From assembly GCA_900768125.1 (NCBI GenBank), contig CAAGBS010000024.1, positions 1 through 64,000 on the forward strand: a stretch of 64,000 nt of DNA. Direction: 5' to 3'. Positions 8,560 through 16,676 of this stretch are shown here, in pieces (within the stretch, counting starts at the first letter, position 1; each line of letters begins with the position of its first letter). The position numbers were made by a program, and so were the translations under genes. The stretch is from Oscillospiraceae bacterium. Its GTDB lineage: Bacteria > Bacillota > Clostridia > Oscillospirales > Ruminococcaceae. The notes below the pieces were generated by a model. The model was given only the letters and a program-made list of their open reading frames with translations, had not been told where the DNA came from and ran no database searches.

Positions 8560-8916
8560 ATGTTCGGACTGTTCAGGAAAAAAATACTCAAAACCGAAGA
8601 AGAAAAGCGCGCGGAAAGTCTGCCACGGACCAAAAAGGTGCAGTTCGAGCCGATGGGCATTGCAGAAGCCGAACAGCTGCTTGACGCTGACCTGCGGGCA
8701 GTGCTGGGATTCAACCCGGTGAACTACTACGCCACCAAGAACAGATACCTGCTGTGTACATTCTGGTACGCCGAGGATCTGTCCGAAATTTACATGAGAT
8801 TCGAGCTGAGGGTGGACGACCTGCCCCGCGGTCACAGCAGAATGTACCCGGTAGATAAGGTGCTTATGCGCGATATACTGCGAAAATTCGGTCAGAATAT
8901 AGATATCGGAGAATAA
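8560..8916 (+). CDS. Small cytoplasmic protein of unknown function
   Basis: About 118 residues, basic at the N-terminus (MFGLFRKK) and otherwise soluble. The conserved-looking segment GFNPVNYYATKNRYLLCTFW is followed by FELRVDDLPRGHS and a C-terminal MRDILRKFGQNI helix. No catalytic motif is recognised. The ATG at 8560 has GGAAAGG at 8544-8550; an in-frame ATG at 8542 overlaps that RBS and sits almost on the predicted transcript start. It lies two bases before the next gene and shares its promoter, so the two products may work together. I do not recognise the family. Confidence 0.7.
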   Translation: MFGLFRKKILKTEEEKRAESLPRTKKVQFEPMGIAEAEQLLDADLRAVLGFNPVNYYATKNRYLLCTFWYAEDLSEIYMRFELRVDDLPRGHSRMYPVDKVLMRDILRKFGQNIDIGE

Positions 8917-8918
8917 AT

Positions 8919-9626
8919 ATGGATAACTTTTCGGTGCTTGAATGCCCGGTTTATTTTGACAAGACCAACATGCTGGACGTCCTCTCGCTTTCGGCTGGGC
9001 GCGCTATACTCTGCCAGAACCGACTCGGCGAAAGGATAATTGCTGACAATCCATGGGGACTCGACCCCATGAAGGGACTTATCCGCTTCGGCGGCAGGGA
9101 ATACCCCGCCGGGATACTCGGGTCTGAATCCGAGATACAGAACACATGGCTCTGGAGCTGGGCGCATACGGAAAGCGGACTTCCCGAGATGTCAACGGCG
9201 ATATCCAGGCGAGTGAAGAAGCTGCTCCCCGACCTCGCGGAATTTCAGACCGGGAAATTCATGCTGGACGAGATGCACAACGGTCACAACCTCGCGATGA
9301 TATCCTGCGGTATCTCCAAGGAAAACCTCTGCTATTACAGGTGCCCCTACGACGGCGGCGCTGCGCTGGTGACTGTATACGGGCTTCCTGACGAGATATT
9401 CGCGCCCGTGGACAGCACCGCATTCCTGCGGCAGTATATTGAAATAATCAGCGGGTTCTACTGCGACCACCGGCTGCTTGCCGCTGGATTCCTGTATCAG
9501 AATGGAACTCCGTTCACGGAGAGCGAGAACGAAGTCACGGCGGACTTCGGCGAGCGCAAGCTGAGATTCTTATACGAACAGACCGAGGACGGAATCAGCA
9601 GAGTGCTTGATATTTCCGAGATGTAA
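8919..9626 (+). CDS. DUF6882-like cytoplasmic protein
   Basis: A 235-residue soluble protein. The segment NTWLWSWAHTESGLPE near residues 74-89 resembles the DUF6882 family, whose members have a similar W-x-WSWAN-type core. This assignment is from memory and tentative. No enzyme motif or membrane segment is seen. It follows the 118-residue protein by two bases with GGAG upstream of its ATG and ends at a clear terminator, so the two form a small operon. Its function is unknown. Confidence 0.65.
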   Translation: MDNFSVLECPVYFDKTNMLDVLSLSAGRAILCQNRLGERIIADNPWGLDPMKGLIRFGGREYPAGILGSESEIQNTWLWSWAHTESGLPEMSTAISRRVKKLLPDLAEFQTGKFMLDEMHNGHNLAMISCGISKENLCYYRCPYDGGAALVTVYGLPDEIFAPVDSTAFLRQYIEIISGFYCDHRLLAAGFLYQNGTPFTESENEVTADFGERKLRFLYEQTEDGISRVLDISEM

Positions 9627-9628
9627 TA

Positions 9629-9658
9629 AAAGTGGGGATTTTATAACCCACTTTATAT
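9629..9658 (+). terminator. Terminator after the DUF6882-like gene
   Basis: AAAGTGGG (9629-9636) pairs with CCCACTTT (9647-9654) and runs into ATATT. The T-tract is weak, but the stem is perfect. Confidence 0.65.
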
Positions 9659-9909
9659 TGTCGAAACAGAAATAAATTGTAAAAGACAGCGGGGGAAAAA
9701 CTCTTGTTTTTCCCCCGCACCCCTTTTAGCGCTTTTGAAGCGAAATACCGCACTGCGTGCGGAGTGGTGGTGGCGCTGGTCTTTCGGTCAACCCCTCCGG
9801 CGCTTTGCGCCACCTCCCCCACCGGGGGAGACACCCCACACCCCCGCTTCCTTTTGTGACAAAAGGAAGCGAAAAACAATATGCTGTATGATATAATTTG
9901 TGCTTTTTT
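9659..9909. repeat. Long intergenic repeat, copy A (inverted relative to copy B)
   Basis: About 250 bp that recurs in reverse orientation at 16677-16942. Shared blocks in order include TGTCGAAA with ATAAATTG, a GGGGGAAAAA/TTTTTCCCCC hairpin, a TTTTAGCGC block, GGTCAACCCCTCCGGCGC, a CTCCCCC/GGGGGAG hairpin, and GCTTCCTTTTGT/ACAAAAGGAAGC, a perfect 12-bp palindromic stem at the moxR end. It carries no open frame of its own. The moxR stop codon lies exactly at its edge. Confidence 0.85.
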
Positions 9910-10822
9910 ATACCGGTATCTGAGTTTTCTGGAGCAGTTCTGCGACTATATCCTGCGGTGCTGCGTACTCAGTCTGACCCGCAGCAAGCGCCACCCTGTG
10001 TGCCAGAACCGGAATTGCGGCGGCTTTGACGTCATCGGGCGTAGCGTAATCCCTGCCGTTCATCAGCGCCATAGCCTGTGCTGCGCGGAACAGCGCTATA
10101 GAGCCGCGCGGGCTTGCTCCCAGCTTCACTTGAGGCATATATCGCGTTGCAGTAACCAGCGAGAGAATATAAGCCTTTACGCTTTCCGATACGTTCACAG
10201 CCGCAGCCTGCCTGCGGAGTTCCATCAGTTCTTCCAGCGTCATGACGGACTGCGTTTCCAGCCGCTGGGGCATTACGTCCAGCATTCTCATTTCAGCGGC
10301 GCGGTCGGGGTAGCCTACAGATATTCGCATGAGGAAGCGATCAAGCTGCGCCTCCGGAAGATGATAGGTTCCGAACGTCTCGATAGGATTCTGCGTTGCA
10401 AGGGTCATGAATGGCTGCGGCAGCTGGTGAGTTTCTCCATCAACGCTTATCTGCTGCTCCTCCATCGCTTCCAGCAGCGAAGACTGCACTTTCGGAGAAG
10501 CGCGGTTGATCTCGTCCGCAAGCAGGAAGTTGCACATCGCAGCGCCCGGCTTGTAGCTTCCATGACCAGTATTGATATCCACCACCGTGTAGCCGATAAC
10601 GTCCGATGGCATGAGGTCCGGCGTGAACTGAATGCGCCCGAAGCTTCCCGAAACGCTCTTTGCCAGCGTTTCCGCAAGAAGCGTCTTGCCTACTCCGGGG
10701 ACGTCCTCGATAAGCACATGACCTCCCGCCAGCATGGCGCAGACTACTTTCTCGATGACATGGCGCTTTCCGATTATCGCGCGCTCGATGTTGTCTATCA
10801 GCTTTTCAATTTTGTCGTTCAT
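9908..10822 (-). CDS. MoxR-family AAA+ ATPase
   Basis: A 304-residue MoxR-type AAA+ chaperone ATPase. Walker A GVGKT is at residues 43-47, Walker B LLADEIN near 104-110, and a sensor region ATQNPIETFGTYHLPEAQLDRF follows. Members usually help mature or activate partner complexes, often alongside DUF58/VWA proteins and a transglutaminase. Here none of those partners is in the operon. Instead its start overlaps by four bases the stop of the last of five small membrane proteins, making it the final gene of a six-gene unit. A transglutaminase lies 5 kb away on the other strand. Confidence 0.9.
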   Translation of the reverse strand: MNDKIEKLIDNIERAIIGKRHVIEKVVCAMLAGGHVLIEDVPGVGKTLLAETLAKSVSGSFGRIQFTPDLMPSDVIGYTVVDINTGHGSYKPGAAMCNFLLADEINRASPKVQSSLLEAMEEQQISVDGETHQLPQPFMTLATQNPIETFGTYHLPEAQLDRFLMRISVGYPDRAAEMRMLDVMPQRLETQSVMTLEELMELRRQAAAVNVSESVKAYILSLVTATRYMPQVKLGASPRGSIALFRAAQAMALMNGRDYATPDDVKAAAIPVLAHRVALAAGQTEYAAPQDIVAELLQKTQIPV

Positions 10823-11232
10823 GTTGAATGCTCCTTATACACATGGTACGCTCCGCTTGCAGTCATAATGACGGCGTTCACCATTATTGCTCCGAAAACC
10901 AGGAAAATCACTATGCCCGCGTAGCTTCCCTCTGTGCTGTTTATGCTCGGCATTATAATTTCAGGCTTATTCATTCCTATGTACAGTCCCGCCGCTCCTG
11001 CCAGAAGCGGCAGCGCCAGCGCTGTGATACCGTAAACAACAAGCGGCATATGAAGTTCATCGCGTATCCTTTTAGTATAATACACGTGAATTTTTCCCGA
11101 CAGTATACAGCATGGTATCGCCGCAGCGGGATACAGCACAAGAAACGCTAAAAAAGCAGAAAACACTGCGCTCAGCAGATATTCGGTAAAAAAACCTGCG
11201 GCGCATATTCCGGCGTATTTCAGAAATCTCAT
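10819..11232 (-). CDS. Small four-helix membrane protein, tandem paralogue 5
   Basis: 137 residues with about four hydrophobic segments (near 8-30, 32-50, 66-86, 104-126). The N-terminus LKYAGICAAGFFTEY is nearly identical to that of the next upstream gene, and the IHVYYTKRI loop resembles IHCCYTSRI there. Both its start and its stop overlap neighbours by four bases (ATGA). The family is not recognised. The tight coupling to moxR suggests the ATPase acts on these proteins, which is inference. Confidence 0.75.
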   Translation of the reverse strand: MRFLKYAGICAAGFFTEYLLSAVFSAFLAFLVLYPAAAIPCCILSGKIHVYYTKRIRDELHMPLVVYGITALALPLLAGAAGLYIGMNKPEIIMPSINSTEGSYAGIVIFLVFGAIMVNAVIMTASGAYHVYKEHST

Positions 11233-11651
11233 TGCATTGACCCTTTCATTCTTTCCTTATAATGGCGCGCTCCGCTTAGTGAGATTATCAGCGTATTCAA
11301 TGATATCCCGCCAAAGAACAGTAATGCAGCGAAAGCGTCTGAATACCATGCGTTTCCGGGAACGCGCGGAGTTAGCAGTTCAGGAATTGCCACGCTTGTA
11401 AACGCGCCCGCCGCTCCAAACAATACCGGAAGTCCAAGCGCTGTAATGCAGTATGCCGCCAGAAGCGCACGCGGGAAATTTGATATACGTGAAGTATAAC
11501 AGCAGTGGATTTTTCCCGTCAGTATACAGCACGGCAATACGCCGAAAACATACAGCGGCGGAAATACGAGAAATGCGGCGATGACTGCGCTCAGGAAATA
11601 TTCAGTAAAAAATCCGGCGGCGCATATTCCGGCGTATTTCAGATATTTCAT
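11229..11651 (-). CDS. Small four-helix membrane protein, tandem paralogue 4
   Basis: 140 residues, four predicted membrane segments, starting LKYAGICAAGFFTEYF. It is the closest relative of paralogue 5: the nucleotide stretch around the common N-terminus is almost the same, which points to a recent duplication. It overlaps neighbours by ATGA on both sides. No catalytic motif is seen. The Cys pair at the second helix (PCCILTGKIH) is shared with paralogue 5 (PCCILSGKIH). Confidence 0.75.
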   Translation of the reverse strand: MKYLKYAGICAAGFFTEYFLSAVIAAFLVFPPLYVFGVLPCCILTGKIHCCYTSRISNFPRALLAAYCITALGLPVLFGAAGAFTSVAIPELLTPRVPGNAWYSDAFAALLFFGGISLNTLIISLSGARHYKERMKGSMQ

Positions 11652-12118
11652 CGTTTCCCGTCCTCCCGATTTTCGGGTTTTGCGGTGCCGAAATACTGGT
11701 CAATACATAAGGCTGCGACCCAGCTGATAGAAGATACCGCTACTATCGGAATAACTCCGATAAATATCCTGACTGACGGACTGTAGTTGAAAAAACCAGT
11801 TCGCCCAGACCATACCGTCAGGTCGAGGACGATACCCACCGCAAATGCCAGAGCACTCAGCGCCAGCGGAGCAGCGAAAACCGCCAGCAGATACCAGGTC
11901 GATTTCATCGCTAGCTTTTGCCTGATGATGTTCATGAATTTGACATGTACAAATCCCGAAGCTATGCATAAAACTGCCCCGAAAATGATATACGCTGTTA
12001 CAGGCAGATACCCGAATGTGCGGTCAACAATTTCATAAATCAGCAGGTCAAGGGCAAAGCACGCTGACTCGACCGCAAGACCCGCAGCGCATAATCCGGC
12101 GTATTTCAGATTTATCAT
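11648..12118 (-). CDS. Small four-helix membrane protein, tandem paralogue 3
   Basis: 156 residues with four hydrophobic segments. The N-terminus LKYAGLCAAGLAVES is shared with the family, and the central loop SGFVHVKFMNIIRQKLAM matches paralogues 1 and 2 better than 4 and 5. It ends in a charged tail (KPENREDGKR). Both ends overlap neighbouring genes by four bases. Function unknown. Confidence 0.75.
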   Translation of the reverse strand: MINLKYAGLCAAGLAVESACFALDLLIYEIVDRTFGYLPVTAYIIFGAVLCIASGFVHVKFMNIIRQKLAMKSTWYLLAVFAAPLALSALAFAVGIVLDLTVWSGRTGFFNYSPSVRIFIGVIPIVAVSSISWVAALCIDQYFGTAKPENREDGKR

Positions 12119-12561
12119 TTGCCGTCTCCGTTCTCGTCAGGCTCATGAACGCCCAGAAAATGGTTCACTAATACGGCGGATATACTGCTTATCAGCGCCG
12201 AAGCCCCGATACCTATTGAGATGAAAAACAGCGTCAGCGCCTTGCCAAGCCCGTCCCAGCCGGAGAAGACTCCGGAGAACGCCAGTATTACACCCAGACC
12301 GCTAAGCACGAGCGGAAAGAAAAACGCCGCAAAATAATACCATTTCGTAGTTATCATGAGCTTTTTCCTGATAATATTCAGTAAAGCAACATGCGCAAAG
12401 CCTGAGCCGATACAAAGAACTATGCCGACAGCGATAAATAAGCCGACCGAAACGGCGCAAAAAGAATCAAGCAGGTAACAGAACAGCCAGTCGAGCGGCA
12501 GGCAGGCGAAATTAACGGCTGACCCCGCAGCGCATAATCCAGCGTATTTCCAGAACTTCAT
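12115..12561 (-). CDS. Small four-helix membrane protein, tandem paralogue 2
   Basis: 148 residues, four hydrophobic segments, N-terminus WKYAGLCAAGSAVNF and loop SGFAHVALLNIIRKKLMI followed by TKWYYF, both shared with paralogues 1 and 3. The acidic C-terminal tail (HEPDENGDGK) lies on the cytoplasmic side if the topology is even-numbered. It is separated by 30 bp from paralogue 1 and overlaps paralogue 3 by four bases. Function unknown. Confidence 0.75.
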   Translation of the reverse strand: MKFWKYAGLCAAGSAVNFACLPLDWLFCYLLDSFCAVSVGLFIAVGIVLCIGSGFAHVALLNIIRKKLMITTKWYYFAAFFFPLVLSGLGVILAFSGVFSGWDGLGKALTLFFISIGIGASALISSISAVLVNHFLGVHEPDENGDGK

Positions 12562-12591
12562 TCAGCGGCACCTCCCTTATTGTCAGACCCA

Positions 12592-13059
12592 TCACGTCAC
12601 ATTTCTGTCATTTGCGGGCAAAGGTTTCAGAACGCCGAAAATCGCACCCAGACACAGCGCTGAGATCCCGCAAAGCATCGAACCCACAACTGTTATCAGA
12701 TATCCCAGCAATATCAGCACGAATATTCCCAGACCGCCCGAGCCGCCGCCCACGAGCGGTACAGCTATCGCACCACTGAACAGCCCGAACGGAACGCCAA
12801 GCACCATCGGTCCGACAAATGTTATCAGATAGTACCGCAGCGGTTTCATCAGCAGTTTGTTCCTGACGATTTTGATAAAAGCCACATGCACGAAGCCCGC
12901 GGCAGCAACGATCGCAAGGGTTGAAGCAAAGCCGATAAGTATCCCAAGTGGAATCAGGCTGCCAAAAAAGTACAGGTAGACCATCAGACAGCATACTATA
13001 ATCGTGCATGTCAGATCTATGAAGATCCCTGCGATACTCAGTCCGCAAAGTCTCAACAT
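12592..13059 (-). CDS. Small four-helix membrane protein, tandem paralogue 1 (first gene of the moxR operon)
   Basis: 155 residues with four hydrophobic stretches and the family loop AGFVHVAFIKIVRNKLLM followed by RYYL. The N-terminus (LRLCGLSIAGIF) is the most divergent of the five. AGGAGGT at about 13070-13076 lies 11 nt before the ATG. It is the first gene after the msmX terminator, so the six-gene moxR unit would start in the short gap 13060-13095 or read through from msmX. I found no clear promoter in that gap. Confidence 0.75.
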   Translation of the reverse strand: MLRLCGLSIAGIFIDLTCTIIVCCLMVYLYFFGSLIPLGILIGFASTLAIVAAAGFVHVAFIKIVRNKLLMKPLRYYLITFVGPMVLGVPFGLFSGAIAVPLVGGGSGGLGIFVLILLGYLITVVGSMLCGISALCLGAIFGVLKPLPANDRNVT

Positions 13060-13095
13060 CTTTATGGTACACCTCCTGCATGTCGAAAATACTGC

Positions 13096-13124
13096 AAAAA
13101 CGGCGCAGCCCGAAAGCTGCGCCG
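13096..13124 (-). terminator. Terminator of the msmX-type gene
   Basis: On the minus strand a perfect 9-bp stem CGGCGCAGC/GCTGCGCCG (13101-13109 with 13116-13124) is followed by TTTTTG. It separates the sugar ATPase gene from the moxR operon, perhaps incompletely. Confidence 0.8.
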
Positions 13125-13151
13125 CAGTCAGCGTATGTTGTTGTTCAGCAA

Positions 13152-14294
13152 TTAGTTGAGCAGGGAGTGCTCGTCAGCAGCGTCGAACAGGTGGATCTTG
13201 TTCGGGTCGAGAGCGAGCTTAACAACGTCCTGAGGACGAGCGGTGCATCTCGGAGATACTCTAGCAGTAAGCGGGATACCCTCGCAGGTCAGATACAGGA
13301 ATGTCTCAGCGCCGAGCATTTCGGTTACATCAACGGAAGCCTCGATGATACCGGTCTTAGCAGCGGAGAGGAACATTTCCTCATCGTGAATGTTCTCGGG
13401 ACGAATGCCAAGGATAACTTCCTTGTCAACATAGTACTTCAGACCCTCGTTGTCAGCCTTAGCGGAGGGCAGCTCAACGTAGAACTTGCGGCCTCTGGAG
13501 GTCTTGGTATCCTCAGAACCGAACTCAACGGTGTACTTGCCGTTGACCATGAGAAGCTTAGCAGGGATAAAGTTCATCTGCGGAGAGCCGATGAAGCCTG
13601 CAACGAACTTGTTAACAGGGTTCTCATAAAGGTTGATAGGAGAATCGATCTGCTGAATGTAGCCGTCCTTCATAACAACGATTCTGTCACCCATGGTCAT
13701 AGCCTCTGTCTGGTCATGAGTTACATAGATGAATGTAGTACCCAGCTTCTTGTGGAGCTTGGAGAGCTCGGTTCTCATCTGTGCACGCAGCTTAGCGTCC
13801 AGGTTGGAGAGCGGCTCGTCAAGCAGGAAGACCTGAGGATCACGAACGATAGCACGACCCAGCGCAACACGCTGTCTCTGACCACCGGACAGAGCCTTCG
13901 GCTTTCTGTCGAGCAGGTGGGAGATGTCGAGGATCTTAGCAGCCTCTTCTACCAGCTTCTTGATCTCGTCCTTCGGAACCTTACGAAGCTTCAGACCGAA
14001 TGCCATGTTGTCGAAAACGGACATGTGGGGGTACAGAGCGTAGTTCTGGAATACCATCGCGATATCTCTGTCCTTAGGAGCAACATCGTTTACGAGACGG
14101 TCGCCGATGAACATTTCGCCCTCGGAGATCTCCTCAAGACCTGCGATCATACGAAGGGTTGTGGACTTACCGCAGCCGGAAGGACCTACGAGTACGATGA
14201 ACTCCTTGTCCTTGATATTCATTGTGAAATCGGAAACAGCTACAACGCCGCCGGGATAACGCTTGTATATGCCTCTGAGTGATAAGCTTGCCAT
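13152..14294 (-). CDS. msmX: MsmX/UgpC-type sugar ABC transporter ATPase
   Basis: A 380-residue CUT1-family ATPase that powers carbohydrate importers from the cytoplasmic face. Walker A GPSGCGKSTT is near residues 37-46, the Q-loop VFQNYALYPHM near 81-91, signature LSGGQRQR near 135, and Walker B VFLLDEPLSNLD next to it. The C-terminal third is the regulatory TOBE-type region (LGIRPENI). It sits alone, with no permease or binding protein beside it. In Firmicutes such lone ATPases commonly serve several CUT1 importers, and two CUT1 permease pairs without an ATPase lie at 23.9-33.1 kb. RBS AGGAGG precedes the ATG. Confidence 0.92.
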   Translation of the reverse strand: MASLSLRGIYKRYPGGVVAVSDFTMNIKDKEFIVLVGPSGCGKSTTLRMIAGLEEISEGEMFIGDRLVNDVAPKDRDIAMVFQNYALYPHMSVFDNMAFGLKLRKVPKDEIKKLVEEAAKILDISHLLDRKPKALSGGQRQRVALGRAIVRDPQVFLLDEPLSNLDAKLRAQMRTELSKLHKKLGTTFIYVTHDQTEAMTMGDRIVVMKDGYIQQIDSPINLYENPVNKFVAGFIGSPQMNFIPAKLLMVNGKYTVEFGSEDTKTSRGRKFYVELPSAKADNEGLKYYVDKEVILGIRPENIHDEEMFLSAAKTGIIEASVDVTEMLGAETFLYLTCEGIPLTARVSPRCTARPQDVVKLALDPNKIHLFDAADEHSLLN

Positions 14295-14717
14295 TAGAAA
14301 TGACCTCCTGAATTACTTATTATTTTGAACCCTTTTCAGGGAACTATCAGCTATTGCCGCTACTAATATAATACCAAAATACGGCGAAAAAATAAAGAGC
14401 CTAAGTCAACAAATATTTTTGAATGCGTTTATGAATAATAACCAAGACCTACAAAACAACCACAAAAAACCGCCGTTCCCGCTAGTGGTATTGCACAAAA
14501 AAAGCCTGTTTTTACGCTGTTAAGGAAATTTTCATAAGATTTTTTGGAGATAGTGCCAAAAGAGTACGGTTTAATTTGTGCATTACACAACAAAATCTAC
14601 GGTATTCTTTTCACTTAATGGTCATATATTGTTATCTGAGGACAAACTGCGGAAACAGACGCTAAAGTTTCGCTTTTGTTTTTGTGCAAATATACAGTTT
14701 TGTGAACGGAGGAGAAC
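14295..14717. other. AT-rich divergent intergenic region
   Basis: 423 bp between the divergent msmX and DUF4830 genes. On the minus strand a TATTAT preceded by TGG (about 14366-14371) could be the msmX -10, but no good -35 is present at 17 nt. I see no clear promoter for the plus-strand gene, no hairpin with a T-tract and no credible small coding frame. Confidence 0.4.
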
Positions 14718-15161
14718 ATGAGAGATAACACAAAGCGTTCAAAAATACCGCTTGCCTGCGGCGCTCTGATGCTTGCCGCAGCGGGAATATGGGCTGTCTC
14801 GAAGGCGTGCGGAACCGGAAGCGGCGATATACCCGGCGCGACCAACGAGCAGCGTACGGCTTACATAGAGAGCTTCGGCTGGGACCCGGGGATTACTCAC
14901 ACCGATGTGTCAGAAATACGGATCCCGGTCGAGTTTGACGAGGTTTACGAGGAATACAACGACCTCCAGAAAAAGCAGGGATTTGACCTGCGGAAATACC
15001 GCGCGCACACAGTCAAGCGCTACACCTACGAACTGGCGGGAGATTCCGCGGTGCCGCTGTGCGCCGAACTGCTGGTGGATAACGGAGTCATCATCGGCGC
15101 GGATATCACCACGCCCACCGCCGGAGGATTCATGGGCGCGCTGGCGGTGGAAGAAGACTGA
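14718..15161 (+). CDS. DUF4830-family membrane-anchored or secreted protein
   Basis: 147 residues with an uncleaved signal anchor or signal peptide near 10-28 (PLACGALMLAAAGIWAVS). The DUF4830-like domain has IESFGWDPG, EFDEVYEEYNDLQKKQGFDL and a final strand region VDNGVIIGADI. This family is common as small extracytoplasmic proteins in gut Firmicutes, and its function is unknown. RBS GGAGGAG is at 14708-14714. The stop codon abuts a new promoter, so it is a separate unit from the transglutaminase gene behind it. Confidence 0.75.
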   Translation: MRDNTKRSKIPLACGALMLAAAGIWAVSKACGTGSGDIPGATNEQRTAYIESFGWDPGITHTDVSEIRIPVEFDEVYEEYNDLQKKQGFDLRKYRAHTVKRYTYELAGDSAVPLCAELLVDNGVIIGADITTPTAGGFMGALAVEED

Positions 15162-15190
15162 TTGACAAATCTGCCTTTCCGGAGTAAAAT
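15162..15190 (+). promoter_or_regulatory. Sigma-A promoter of the transglutaminase gene
   Basis: TTGACA (15162-15167) begins right after the upstream stop codon; a 17-nt spacer leads to TAAAAT (15185-15190). Confidence 0.8.
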
Positions 15191-15222
15191 ATACCTATAT
15201 TAATAAAAATGGAGGGGCAGAG

Positions 15223-16641
15223 TTGAAAAAGAAGACGTTGATGTTCATTCTCGCGGGATTTTTCGCCTGCATGTTCGCGGCAGGAATGGTCCTTGCTTTT
15301 TCTCAGCGGACCGACCGCACAGAAAGCAGCGAAAGCAGTAAAAGCAGTGAAAGCGTTCCGGAATATGTAATGCCGGACAACGCTTATCCGATTCCGCAGA
15401 CTGATAATGATTCACATACCATCGCCGGGGATAACGTTTCTTCCGCCGCGGCTGCATCTGCGGCTGTAACCGAAACTTCCGCGACCCCGTCGGTTACTCG
15501 CTCCCCTGCCGAAAGCGAGCCGCTCATTGCTGATGAAAATAATCACGATGACGCCAGCCGGCAATCTACCGCCGTGGAAACGCCTGCAGCTAAATCCTCC
15601 ACAACTGCGTCCACACAGAATACCTCGCAGACTGCAACTGGCGGTACTGAAAATCATCAGTCTGCGGAAATCGCCGAAGCGACGACTTCCACTGCTTCCG
15701 AACCCGCCGAGGTGCTCCCCGATAACCTGCTGATAACCTCCGGCGACCCGCTGCACCATATCCGGTTCGAATTCGGTAAGGACAGGATAGATTTCACGGG
15801 CGTTTACACTTCGGACAGCATTTCAAGTATCTCTATTTTCCGGGGCCGCACAGCCAGCGAACTACGCCGCACGGGCAGCAGCTTCTCCGGCAGCGTTGAC
15901 GTTTCCGGGCTTGCACCGGATCACTATATAATCAGGGCAGAACTTGAAAGCGGCGCGATAATGGACTATGTATTCGAAATGACCGCAGACGGCGCTTCCC
16001 CGCTCCCGCTGGAGGAACTCCCGGCGGAGCACAATCTGACAGCCGCAGCGCACCCGCTGGAGCTTCCGGAGGACGGCGTGCTGATGAACGTGACCGCTTC
16101 CGCAGACCACAGCGAAGCAATCCGGCTGCTTAATGAAGTTAAGGCGCTGTCGGGCGAAATATGCGCTGGGCTTACCGACGACTACGACAAGGCGCGGGCG
16201 CTTGCGATGTGGGTATCACGGAATATGTATTACGACCATGACGCCGCAGAAAAGGGAGTCACGGACGATGGCGTCACGCTGAAATACGTCCTGGAAAATC
16301 ACCGGTCGGTGTGCTTCGGCTGGTCTAATCTTTACTCCGCGCTGTGTCAGGCGCAGGGTATCGAATGCTACAACGCTTCCGGCAGCGTTGTCACGGGCAG
16401 CCGCTGCTTCATGCAGACCAAGCAGTCCGACGAGCGCTCGCACTCCTGGAATATGGTGGTGATAGACGGTCGGCAGATATGGGTGGACACGGTGTGGTGC
16501 TCCTCGAACAAGTACTCCAAGCGCAGGTATGTTGAAAGCGTTCAGGATATGCAGTACTTTGACATATCAAACGCCGCGCTGGCGCAGGACCACAGGGTCG
16601 CAAGATTTGAGCACCGGGACTACTTCGGGATAACTGAATAA
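15223..16641 (+). CDS. Secreted transglutaminase-like protein
   Basis: 472 residues. An N-terminal membrane segment (residues 4-24) is followed by a ~150-residue Ser/Thr/Ala/Glu linker. A beta-rich region (FEFGKDRIDFTGVY and on) then leads to a transglutaminase-like domain. The catalytic triad is visible: Cys364 in RSVCFGWS, His407 in RSHSWNM and Asp422 in WVDTVW. Such domains act as cysteine proteases, peptide hydrolases or crosslinkers at the cell surface. TTG is used as start, with GGAGGGG at 15211-15217. It is monocistronic. MoxR operons often contain a transglutaminase, and this one sits in the same repeat-bounded segment as a MoxR operon but on the opposite strand. Confidence 0.85.
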   Translation: MKKKTLMFILAGFFACMFAAGMVLAFSQRTDRTESSESSKSSESVPEYVMPDNAYPIPQTDNDSHTIAGDNVSSAAAASAAVTETSATPSVTRSPAESEPLIADENNHDDASRQSTAVETPAAKSSTTASTQNTSQTATGGTENHQSAEIAEATTSTASEPAEVLPDNLLITSGDPLHHIRFEFGKDRIDFTGVYTSDSISSISIFRGRTASELRRTGSSFSGSVDVSGLAPDHYIIRAELESGAIMDYVFEMTADGASPLPLEELPAEHNLTAAAHPLELPEDGVLMNVTASADHSEAIRLLNEVKALSGEICAGLTDDYDKARALAMWVSRNMYYDHDAAEKGVTDDGVTLKYVLENHRSVCFGWSNLYSALCQAQGIECYNASGSVVTGSRCFMQTKQSDERSHSWNMVVIDGRQIWVDTVWCSSNKYSKRRYVESVQDMQYFDISNAALAQDHRVARFEHRDYFGITE

Positions 16642-16646
16642 ATTAA

Positions 16647-16666
16647 GGGAGGGGCTTGCCCCTCCC
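16647..16666. repeat. Palindrome GGGAGGGGC/GCCCCTCCC, copy 1
   Basis: A perfect 9-bp inverted repeat with a TT centre, five bases after the transglutaminase stop. The identical element recurs at 16947-16966 and its reverse complement at 57340-57359. It may terminate transcription, although only A-runs follow nearby. Confidence 0.8.
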
Positions 16667-16676
16667 GCCAGTCTAT

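Noticed and set aside
13080..14282. A 400-codon plus-strand frame opposite msmX
   Set aside because: The minus strand has all ABC ATPase motifs; this frame is its antisense shadow and starts inside the terminator.
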